Source: Akkermansiaceae bacterium (GTDB taxonomy: Bacteria; Verrucomicrobiota; Verrucomicrobiia; Verrucomicrobiales; Akkermansiaceae). Taken from it: a DNA stretch of 14,080 nt. Shown here piece after piece: positions 1-6,788 of this stretch. The DNA lies in the NCBI GenBank assembly GCA_018676385.1, contig JABHEX010000214.1, forward strand, positions 1 through 14,080. Direction: 5' to 3'. Numbering within the stretch: the first letter of the stretch is position 1; every line of letters starts with the position of its first letter. The notes beneath the pieces were generated by a model. It was not told the DNA's origin and did not search any database. It saw only the letters and a program-made list of their open reading frames with translations. The translations under genes and the position numbers were made by a program.

Positions 1-211
1 CCCATGGAAAGACGGAGCATGGCACCAGATCAAGATTGTCCGTGATGTCGAATCAGGACGCATCGATGTATACTTCGGCGACATGGAAAAACCCGCCAAG
101 TCGGTGGTCGATAAGACATTCACCTGGGGGCAAATCGGCATCGGCTCATTCGACGACAAAGGCTACTTCGATGATATCACCCTGCGGGGAGTCCAAGTGA
201 AACGCCCGTGA
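1..211 (+). CDS. C-terminal fragment of a concanavalin-like (3-keto-disaccharide hydrolase/LamG-type) protein
   Basis: The open frame runs from base 2 to the TGA at 209-211, giving 69 residues; the 5' end lies outside the window. The fragment contains WHQIKIVRD, then a segment ending VYFGD, then WGQIGIGSFDDKGYFDDITL. This pattern (W-H-x-I-K-I-x-R, a short strand naming a small quantity, G-x-I-G-x-G-S-F-D-D, F-D-D-I) is typical of the last beta strands of the jelly-roll fold in the 3-keto-disaccharide hydrolase family (formerly DUF1080) and related LamG-like domains. Such domains are usually secreted and bind or cleave carbohydrate. Catalytic residues cannot be assessed from this piece. It converges on the minus-strand propeller gene, with 77 bp between the stops. 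The fold family is fairly secure, the exact family is not. Confidence 0.75.
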   Translation, partial: PWKDGAWHQIKIVRDVESGRIDVYFGDMEKPAKSVVDKTFTWGQIGIGSFDDKGYFDDITLRGVQVKRP

Positions 212-288
212 TAATGCCGGATGTTGATCATGGCTGTTATATAATACAGAACCAGATCCGGTCGGTACTTAACAATGTAGTGTAGGTA

Positions 289-1335
289 TCAAAGTGAGAG
301 ACGATGAAGCTTATAAGGTGGCACCTTGCCGGAGTTCCATTGACAGAGGTATAGGTTCTCTTCGCTGTCGACACAGACATCGTGCCCATTGTTGACAAGG
401 TCTCCTTTTTTCATGAGTGGCATGAGAATCCCGTTCTTGTATTGAGGCTTCTCTCCGCCGGGGCAGGAAATCACCTTGTTGTCCTTGTCGAGAATGGTGA
501 TGAACCCGCACCCCGTCCACATCCGGTAATCGTTTTTGCGGAACCCAAAGCATACCGCCGAGTAAAGATTCTCTCCCTTGATGACAGCACGACTGAGATA
601 AGCACCTGGATAATACTCTGTGCGTCTGTGCTTGCCATCGAGAGTGAACCATGAGAGCTCGTTACGGATGCGCGCAGTACAGACGAGAAGCGGTTCATTC
701 TCTCGGGTGTCGAGTGCGATCCCGTGTGCCTGCAAGAATTTTCCTGCCTTTTCCGGAAGACTGCTTTTTCCGCCAAATTTACTTATAAACTCCCCCGTCT
801 TCGAATAACGAAGAATATACTGGGAACCGTAACCATCGATGACGTAGATGTCTCCGTTCGGCGCGATAGCGGTCTCAGTTGGAGCGTAAGGGGACTTTGT
901 GGAATAGGCTTTATTTACCAGTGGTGAAGCAAGCTCGAGAACCACTTTTCCCTCGAGGGTCGTTTTTACAACCTTACCACTGGTCAACGTGATATAGAGA
1001 AATTCTTTATTGCCCTCGCGTCCCAAGGTGAGTCCATGGGCACTTCTTGAGTTCAACGTCCAGTGATCAAGTAATGTTCCATCCGTCTTGTAGATCAGGA
1101 TGTTATTTTTGGCATGATCTGTTAGGAGAAATAACCTGCCATCCGATGCCTGAACCATTTCATGGCAGTTATTTAACGGAACTGCAGCGTGATTTCCCTT
1201 CGACCAGTTTTTTTCCACACGATATTGGTGATCTCCATGGCCGACGATAACCGTAGGCTCTGCTGTTTTTGCGGCGGTAAGAATCGTGGGTGCGGCGCTC
1301 AGTGCAGTACCGACAAGAAATTGGCGACGTTTCAT
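289..1335 (-). CDS. Tat-exported six-bladed beta-propeller (NHL-type), PAL-like
   Basis: This 348-residue protein begins KRRQFLVG followed by a hydrophobic stretch and TAAKTA, a twin-arginine signal with a plausible signal-peptidase site near residue 20-25. The rest is a propeller with about six blades, each built on a pattern like HGIALD...GDIYV...G. One blade (about residues 150-190) carries APTETAIAPNGDIYVIDGYG and then a YSKTGEFISKFGG segment. Together with AHGIALD (H204) and GHDVCVD (H318), this closely resembles the peptidyl-alpha-hydroxyglycine amidating lyase fold, in which three blade histidines bind zinc and a Tyr in a DGY motif is catalytic. It is the last gene of the three-gene minus-strand operon. 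I chose the ATG at 1335. An in-frame TTG at 1350 would overlap the DUF1501 stop and add five residues, but the ATG gives the same KRRxFL opening as the upstream gene. No Shine-Dalgarno is seen. Fold is secure; enzyme activity is inferred. Confidence 0.85.
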   Translation of the reverse strand: MKRRQFLVGTALSAAPTILTAAKTAEPTVIVGHGDHQYRVEKNWSKGNHAAVPLNNCHEMVQASDGRLFLLTDHAKNNILIYKTDGTLLDHWTLNSRSAHGLTLGREGNKEFLYITLTSGKVVKTTLEGKVVLELASPLVNKAYSTKSPYAPTETAIAPNGDIYVIDGYGSQYILRYSKTGEFISKFGGKSSLPEKAGKFLQAHGIALDTRENEPLLVCTARIRNELSWFTLDGKHRRTEYYPGAYLSRAVIKGENLYSAVCFGFRKNDYRMWTGCGFITILDKDNKVISCPGGEKPQYKNGILMPLMKKGDLVNNGHDVCVDSEENLYLCQWNSGKVPPYKLHRLSL

Positions 1336-1346
1336 CTGTGATTGTT

Positions 1347-2708
1347 TCAAGCGAGGATCTTCTTTACGACGTGGCCGTGGACATCGGTGAGACGAAAATT
1401 CCTACCGGCGTATTTGTAAGTGAGTTTGAGGTGATTGATTCCCAGAAGATGCAACATCGTGGCATGAAAATCGTGCACATGAAAAGGGTCGTTGACGGCG
1501 GTGAATCCAAACGGATCGGTTTCCCCATAGGTGGTGCCTCCCTTAATGCCGCCGCCAGCCAGAAACATGGAGCCGCTCTTGGTGTGGTGGTCGCGCCCAG
1601 TGCCTTGGCTCATGGGAGTACGTCCGAATTCGCCGCCCCAGATCACCAGCGTGTCCTCAAGCATTCCGCGCTGCTTGAGGTCTGTGATGAGTGCCGCTGT
1701 GCCCTGATCGACATCCTTCGTGCGATCTTTGATTTTTTTGGCAATGTTGCCGTGGTGATCCCACCCAGTGTGGTAAAGCTGTACAAACCGCACGCCTCTC
1801 TCTGCCATTCGGCGTGCCATCAGACAGTTTGAAGCAAAACTTCCGTTAGGTTTATCTTCGGCGCCATAAAGCTCTCGGGTAGCGGTGCTTTCAGTGGAAA
1901 AATCAGCAACATCGGGGACACTCGACTGCATTTTGAAGGCGAGCTCATACTGCGCGATACGCGTTCGGACTTCCGGATCGCGGGCATGTTCTCCATAGAG
2001 TGAGTTCAGTGCCGACAGGCCATCCAGGGTGTCGCGTTGAATCGATGGTTTGATGCCGGCTGGTGAGTTGAGATAGTTCAGTGGGCTGCCAGAGGAATAG
2101 AATTCCACGCCGGAATGCTTGCCTGGCAGGAATCCGCTGTTCCAAGCCACTTGCGGTACTGGTTGACCTTCGGGGCCTGATCGCATTACCACGAAATCAG
2201 GAAGGTTACTGGCAATGTTTCCGAGACCGTAGGAAACCCAAGAGCCCATACTTGGTCTGCCAGTGATTGCTGTGCCAGTGTTCATAAACATATGCGCCGG
2301 ATCGTGATTGACCTGATCCGTCTGCTGGGTGCGGACGATGCAGATGTCGTCAGCAATTTTCTGAATGTTTGGAAGCAAATTAGAGATGTTTTGACCCGAT
2401 TTTCCACAGCGCGTGAACTCCGACTTGCTGCCAAAACACTTCAGTTCGGAATTCTGCAGAAACGCCAGTTTCACTCCCTTTGTTAGATCTTCAGGCATTG
2501 CCTGCCCATTGCGTTTGCGCAGCTCGGGTTTGTCATCGAAGGTGTCAAACTGACTTGGACCACCCGCCATGTAGAGAAAGATGATGCGTTTCGCTTTGCT
2601 TCGGTAGTGTGGTAGTTGCGCATATGGAGTGTCCTGCGCCATGAGTTGGCTCAGAGCGGTCCCGGCAAGTCCGTTGGACATGCGGTTGAGAAAATGGCGA
2701 CGTTTCAT
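1347..2708 (-). CDS. Tat-exported DUF1501 (sulfatase/alkaline-phosphatase-like fold) protein
   Basis: The protein has 453 residues, the usual DUF1501 size. It opens with KRRHFLNRM and a hydrophobic stretch ending LMAQ, a twin-arginine signal, so it should be exported folded. Family hallmarks follow in order: RIIFLYMAGGPSQFDTFDDK (41-60), VNHDPAHMFMNTG (133-145), GRPSMGSWVSYGLG (150-163), GWDHHGN (315-321), VIWGGEFGRTP (355-365), GRDHH (371-375), a glycine-rich stretch at 384-391 and TDVHGHVV (441-448). DUF1501 proteins share the alkaline-phosphatase/sulfatase fold. The conserved Asp and His residues look intact, but the reaction is unknown for the family. The gene lies 24 bp after the PSCyt1-DUF1549-DUF1553 gene, the classic pairing in planctomycetes and verrucomicrobia, where the two very often occur together. 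Its stop overlaps a possible TTG start of the next gene. No Shine-Dalgarno precedes the ATG. Confidence 0.93.
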   Translation of the reverse strand: MKRRHFLNRMSNGLAGTALSQLMAQDTPYAQLPHYRSKAKRIIFLYMAGGPSQFDTFDDKPELRKRNGQAMPEDLTKGVKLAFLQNSELKCFGSKSEFTRCGKSGQNISNLLPNIQKIADDICIVRTQQTDQVNHDPAHMFMNTGTAITGRPSMGSWVSYGLGNIASNLPDFVVMRSGPEGQPVPQVAWNSGFLPGKHSGVEFYSSGSPLNYLNSPAGIKPSIQRDTLDGLSALNSLYGEHARDPEVRTRIAQYELAFKMQSSVPDVADFSTESTATRELYGAEDKPNGSFASNCLMARRMAERGVRFVQLYHTGWDHHGNIAKKIKDRTKDVDQGTAALITDLKQRGMLEDTLVIWGGEFGRTPMSQGTGRDHHTKSGSMFLAGGGIKGGTTYGETDPFGFTAVNDPFHVHDFHATMLHLLGINHLKLTYKYAGRNFRLTDVHGHVVKKILA

Positions 2709-2732
2709 GATGGAAAAGATAAGTGGTGCAGG

Positions 2733-5700
2733 TTACGATCTAGTGATGAATTCGTGAAGGTTCAGAGTCATCCTAGCCATATTGCTCCATGCGGCATGCT
2801 CGCTCACAGGCAGCGCGGCTTCTGTTTGAGGCTGACCTATCTTCAGAAGATTCGTTGCCTCATCAGGATGTTTTTGGTAATACTTCATCCATTTCTTGAG
2901 ATGGATCTCAAGGATTACTATTTCCTTTTCTGAAGGAGGGCGCTGGAGAGCGAATTTAAATAGGTTCTTCAACCGGGCTGTGCTGTCTTGTGCTGAGAGC
3001 ATCGTGCGCCGTGCGAGTAGGCGGGAAGCCTCGATGTAAGTGGGGTCATTAAGCATCGCCAATGCCTGTCCCGGAGAGTTTGTGATTGCGCGTTCAGCTG
3101 TGCATTCCTGCCTGGTCGGGGCATCAAATGCGAGCATGGATGGGTGTGGATTCTGCCGTTTCCAGTAGGTGTACAAGCTGCGCTGATATTGGTTGTTTCC
3201 CTTATCCGTATCCCAAATTTGATAACGGCTACCTAGCATTATTTTATTTGATTTTTTCCAGTATGCGTCCGGCTGATAGGGGTAAAATGACCTTGCGGGA
3301 ATCTTTTCCGTTTTCTTCAAAACTCCGGCAGCCGACAGTGCCGTGTCGCGGATCTCCTCCGCGCCGAGGCGATGCCGTGACTGGTGAGTGATCAGTCGGT
3401 TCCCAGGATCGAGAACCGCCACTTCAGTATTTGGAATCGATGACAGCTGGTAGGCCTTGGTGGAAACCATTAGACGGATCATATGCCGTATGTCCCACCC
3501 GCTCTCAATGAACTCCATCGCCAACCAGTCGAGCAAGTCAGGGTGTGATGGCCAATCACCTTGGTTGCCAGAATCCACCAAGGTCGCACTGATGCCCCGA
3601 CCATAGAACTGATGCCATAGACGGTTTACAAATACCCGGGCTGTCATCGGATTTTCAGGCGCTGTCAGCCAGTTAGCCAAGTCCAGCCGGGTCAGTAATT
3701 GATCCTTCGTTTTCCCCTTGGCGAAGTAGGCGGGGATGGCGGGGTCGAGTCGTGGTCCGGAGTCGTCCATGAAGTTCCCGCGCTTAAGCAAACGAGTCGT
3801 TTTTCTCGGGCCTGTCTTGCTGACCAAAGCTGTCTCGCTATGACGCCGAAGCAGCGCCAACCGACGGAGTAGGTCATTCAGTTTTACGACTGAGTCCGGG
3901 CGCTTGCTCTCTGCGAATGCGACTCGGATCACTTTCTCGTGGATGGGTCGGCGGTCTTTTTTTGCCATGCGTATGGAAGAACCGACCAAGGTGGGAAACT
4001 TATTTCGGTCGTCACGGTTGAGTGGCAGATCCCACCAGTATCGGATCAGCGAGGTATGGCTGCCGTTCAGAAAAGTATGGTGCGCGTCGGTGTGATACCC
4101 GCTGTTTCCCCAAGTCACTTTGCCGCCGACATGCAGCCATGCCATGCCAGCGGTTGCGTATGGCATCTTTGGGATTTTATTGGCGGGGATATCGAGTCTA
4201 ACACGTTTCCCTGCCTCTGGCAGATCTCCGAGGTGTACCAGATTTTTAGGATCAAGCCATGGGTAAACTTTCTTCAGCAGCGCGTGATCTTTCGGCCCCC
4301 AGTAGAAGGTGGAGTGATATTCTTGGTGCCATCCGACACGGCCGTAGGCTCCGTTGATGAGCTGAACGGCGATCAGCTCCGGCGTGTCCGCTGGATCCAG
4401 TGTTGCCTCCACGTAATAGCCCTTGGCCTTTCCAGCTGCCGGATCTGGGCTCAAAAACTCACCCGCTGAATGACGATGGAGCTCGCCGGTGCCAGCGGTT
4501 GTGACTCGTCCATCGGGCGTGATTGTGAAGTCACCCTTGATCACCTTGGCTGCTGGCAATGCCGCGGGCACCCATGGCCAATCGACTGTGCCCTTTTTCT
4601 TTTTTGTCGCATTGCTCTGATTGATGAATTCCTTTTCCCAGTCTACGATTTCCTTGGCATCTGCATCGATGCCATAAAGCTCTTGTCGCAAGGATTCGAC
4701 CATGGCACTCAGTTCCCTGTCTTTTTCCATGTTTACGGGTTCGTTATGAAGGTAATGAATGGGTGCCCGTCGGTCTCCCGGTTGATAGACACCCACTTCT
4801 ATCAGGTCATCGAAAAATGCTCCAAGCGCGTAGTAGTCCCTGGCTGAAATGGGGTCATACTTGTGGTCATGGCATTCTGCGCAGCCGGTTGTCGCGCCGA
4901 GCCAAACCGTGCCTAGGGCTCTAACATGTTCTCCCTTCAGAGCATGCAGCGCCTCCTTTTCAATCACGCCGGCCTCGCTGTTTGTTTTAACCAGTCTATT
5001 ATACCCTGATGCCACCAATGCGTCCCATGTTGGTTTCGGCAGGAGATCACCGGCGAGCTGCTCGCGGGTGAAACGGTCAAATGGAATATTGTCACGGAAC
5101 GCCTTGATGACGTATTTTCGGTAGTGCCCGGTGGCGATTGGTTCGTCGCTGACCATACCCGATGAATCAGCCCAGCGTACGAGGTCTAGCCACAGTAGGC
5201 CTTGGTGCTCGGCATGTTCCACTGATTCAGTCCATCGCTTGACCAGCCTAGCATACTCGGTGGGTGAGTGATCGTTTTCAAATGCAGTAACCTCTTCCGG
5301 TGTTGGCGGTAGTCCCCGCAGATCAAAACTCAAACGCCTAATTAGGACGCGTGGATCGGCCTTGACCACAGGTGAGACCCCGTGCTCTTTCCATGTGCGT
5401 TGCAGAAAAGAATCGATCGCGCCTGTCTCACCAAAATCCGGAACTGCGGGAAGTTTCAGGTTTTTGTATGCCCAGTGTTCTTCATACTTCGCTCCCTGAT
5501 CAATCCAAAGCTGTAGTGTCTCCACCTGGCTTGGTGTTAGTTTATAAATGGAATCTGCAGGGGGCATCACCTCATCCGGGTCTCTTGAGACGATTCGCTT
5601 GAATAACTCAGAGGCTTTGGCATTGCCCGCAACAATCGCAGACTCCTTCGCCCCCTTCTCGGTATCAAGTCGCAGATCGGCTTCCCGTTTGTCCTTGTCG

Positions 5701-5837
5701 AAGCCGTGGCAGGTGAAACAATTCTCCGAGAGAATCGGGCGCACTTCGCGATTGTAGCTAACGACTCTCTCTTCTCCCTGGGAAATACCAAGGATCGAGA
5801 CAATCGAGATCGGTAGCAGATAGAGAAATCGAATCAT
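2733..5837 (-). CDS. PSCyt1-DUF1549-DUF1553 exported c-type-cytochrome-like protein
   Basis: From the ATG at 5837 the protein has 1034 residues. It opens with MIRFLYLLPISIVSILG, a Sec-type signal, and then a PSCyt1 domain with CFTCHG (CxxCH at residues 40-44) followed by KREADLRLDTEKGA. DUF1549 occupies about 138-345 and contains RRLSFDLRGLPPTPEEV and a second CxxCH, CAECHDHKYDPI (319-330). A middle part (about 413-603) looks like a beta-rich lectin-type insert and ends in GMAWLHVGGKVTWGNSGY. DUF1553 covers about 713-950, with LANWLTAPENPMTARVFVNR, FYGRGISATL, HRLGAEEIRDTALSA and FDAPTRQECTAER. Up to two covalent hemes c are expected, which suggests periplasmic electron transfer, but the substrate is unknown for the family. 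It is the first gene of the operon with DUF1501 and the propeller. The frame stays open up to an ATG at 5948, but that would bury the signal peptide and overlap the divergent regulator, so the later ATG is preferred. Confidence 0.93.
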   Translation of the reverse strand: MIRFLYLLPISIVSILGISQGEERVVSYNREVRPILSENCFTCHGFDKDKREADLRLDTEKGAKESAIVAGNAKASELFKRIVSRDPDEVMPPADSIYKLTPSQVETLQLWIDQGAKYEEHWAYKNLKLPAVPDFGETGAIDSFLQRTWKEHGVSPVVKADPRVLIRRLSFDLRGLPPTPEEVTAFENDHSPTEYARLVKRWTESVEHAEHQGLLWLDLVRWADSSGMVSDEPIATGHYRKYVIKAFRDNIPFDRFTREQLAGDLLPKPTWDALVASGYNRLVKTNSEAGVIEKEALHALKGEHVRALGTVWLGATTGCAECHDHKYDPISARDYYALGAFFDDLIEVGVYQPGDRRAPIHYLHNEPVNMEKDRELSAMVESLRQELYGIDADAKEIVDWEKEFINQSNATKKKKGTVDWPWVPAALPAAKVIKGDFTITPDGRVTTAGTGELHRHSAGEFLSPDPAAGKAKGYYVEATLDPADTPELIAVQLINGAYGRVGWHQEYHSTFYWGPKDHALLKKVYPWLDPKNLVHLGDLPEAGKRVRLDIPANKIPKMPYATAGMAWLHVGGKVTWGNSGYHTDAHHTFLNGSHTSLIRYWWDLPLNRDDRNKFPTLVGSSIRMAKKDRRPIHEKVIRVAFAESKRPDSVVKLNDLLRRLALLRRHSETALVSKTGPRKTTRLLKRGNFMDDSGPRLDPAIPAYFAKGKTKDQLLTRLDLANWLTAPENPMTARVFVNRLWHQFYGRGISATLVDSGNQGDWPSHPDLLDWLAMEFIESGWDIRHMIRLMVSTKAYQLSSIPNTEVAVLDPGNRLITHQSRHRLGAEEIRDTALSAAGVLKKTEKIPARSFYPYQPDAYWKKSNKIMLGSRYQIWDTDKGNNQYQRSLYTYWKRQNPHPSMLAFDAPTRQECTAERAITNSPGQALAMLNDPTYIEASRLLARRTMLSAQDSTARLKNLFKFALQRPPSEKEIVILEIHLKKWMKYYQKHPDEATNLLKIGQPQTEAALPVSEHAAWSNMARMTLNLHEFITRS

Positions 5838-5873
5838 GAAGATGGGAGCGTGACATGGTTTGCGGGAAAAGTA

Positions 5874-5903
5874 TTGGACTCGCTTCGCATTCTTTTGTAT
5901 TAT
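5874..5903 (+). promoter_or_regulatory. Possible promoter for the PAS-AraC gene in the 90-bp divergent region
   Basis: TTGGAC (5874-5879) and TATTAT (5898-5903) are 18 bp apart. The -10 matches the sigma70 consensus at 5 of 6 positions, the -35 at only 3 of 6. The site lies 24 bp upstream of the preferred ATG at 5928. The same 90 bp must also hold the promoter of the minus-strand operon and any AraC operator. I could not find a convincing minus-strand -35/-10 pair or paired direct repeats by eye. Confidence 0.35.
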
Positions 5904-5927
5904 TTCGGCATCAATAAAGAGAGAAAT

Positions 5928-6668
5928 ATGAAACCTGAGGCACTTCAAGGTCGATTTTTCAACGATCTAAGGAGTGTAACCGATATCATACGCTTATTGG
6001 ATTGGACTCCGGAAGTGCATTTTTTCGCCAAGGATAGGGATGGGCGTTTCATGGCAGTGAACCGCTCGTCTCTGGATCGCCACGGGCTGACTTCCGAAAG
6101 CGAAATCATCGGTAAAACGGACTTCGATTTTCATCCTCCCTCAATGGCCGCTGCCTATGTGGAGGAAGATCAACGTGTGATGGAGTCCGGTGAACCTCTG
6201 CCAGAACAGCGTTGGCTTGTCTATGATAGTGTCGGCAATCAGCGCTGGTTCCTTTCCACCAAACACCCGCTGTTCGACCGTTCGGGTGAAGTCATTGGAA
6301 TTGCCGGGCTGATGAGGCCACTTGCAAACTCGCCATTCCTTCACGCCGAATATTCCACCCTCAAGCTCGCCGTGGACTGGGTTCTGGAACACTATCAGGA
6401 GAAGCTAAAAGTTCCTGATCTCGCAAAAATGGTGAGCCTTTCTGTGAGTCAGTTTGAACGCAAATTCAAAGCACAATTCGAGATGTCACCCACCCGGTTT
6501 ATTATCCTCGCCCGAGTGAATGCAGCCCGTGCAATTCTTGCTCAGCATGCCGATTCCCTAGGTGACGTCGCACAGAGATGTGGTTTTTATGATCAGAGCC
6601 AGTTCAGTCGTATGTTCAAACGGGAAACCGGCATCACTCCAAAGGAATATCGAAATTTTTTCCGATGA
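5928..6668 (+). CDS. PAS-domain AraC-family transcriptional regulator
   Basis: The protein has 246 residues. Residues about 22-132 form a PAS domain: VHFFAKDRDGRFMAVNRSS, then EIIGKTDFDFHP, a stretch with EEDQRVMESGEPLPEQRW, and WFLSTKHPLFDRSGEVIGI. This is a small-molecule or redox sensing fold. Residues about 142-244 are an AraC-type DNA-binding domain with two helix-turn-helix units. The first is around VPDLAKMVSLSVSQFERKFK (162-181), the second around LGDVAQRCGFYDQSQFSRMF (211-230), followed by the family signature GITPKEYRN. The start at 5928 is preferred over the ATG at 5850 because it begins just before the PAS fold, follows a purine-rich AAAGAGAGAAAT, and avoids overlap with the divergent operon. 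Divergence from the PSCyt1/DUF1501/propeller operon suggests it controls that operon and possibly itself. The sensed ligand is unknown. The CDS is followed by a G-poor, pyrimidine-rich run. Confidence 0.92.
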   Translation: MKPEALQGRFFNDLRSVTDIIRLLDWTPEVHFFAKDRDGRFMAVNRSSLDRHGLTSESEIIGKTDFDFHPPSMAAAYVEEDQRVMESGEPLPEQRWLVYDSVGNQRWFLSTKHPLFDRSGEVIGIAGLMRPLANSPFLHAEYSTLKLAVDWVLEHYQEKLKVPDLAKMVSLSVSQFERKFKAQFEMSPTRFIILARVNAARAILAQHADSLGDVAQRCGFYDQSQFSRMFKRETGITPKEYRNFFR

Positions 6669-6709
6669 ACTATCGCTCTCTTCCTTCCTCTTATCCATTT
6701 CCAACTTTA
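6669..6709 (+). other. Pyrimidine-rich, G-poor run after the AraC gene
   Basis: The 41 bases right after the AraC stop contain a single G up to 6709 and are almost all C and T. This composition resembles a Rho-loading (rut-type) region and would fit Rho-dependent termination of the regulator transcript, since no hairpin with a T run is visible between 6669 and the next start at 6789. It may also be chance. No strong promoter for the next gene was found in the rest of the gap; a TTGATC at 6713-6718 has only poorly spaced -10 candidates. Confidence 0.25.
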
Positions 6710-6788
6710 GGTTTGATCACCTCTGCTACTTTATATTAGTTTCTACCGCCGTCTGAAAGCATCCATAACCGAACCACCAACATCTATC

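Noticed and set aside
217..261. CCGGAT (217-222) and ATCCGG (256-261) as a terminator between convergent genes
   Set aside because: The stem is only 6 bp, the loop is 33 bases and no T run follows.
1290..1832. 180-codon + strand open frame opposite the DUF1501 gene
   Set aside because: It is antisense to a well-recognised gene, and its product has no family motifs.
5850..5927. Upstream ATG at 5850 for the AraC gene
   Set aside because: The extra 26 residues do not belong to the PAS fold and would cover the divergent promoter region. The ATG at 5928 has a purine-rich leader.
5838..5948. 37-codon N-terminal extension of the PSCyt1-DUF1549-DUF1553 gene to an ATG at 5948
   Set aside because: It would place the signal peptide inside the protein and overlap the start of the divergent AraC gene. 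The ATG at 5837 begins directly with the signal.
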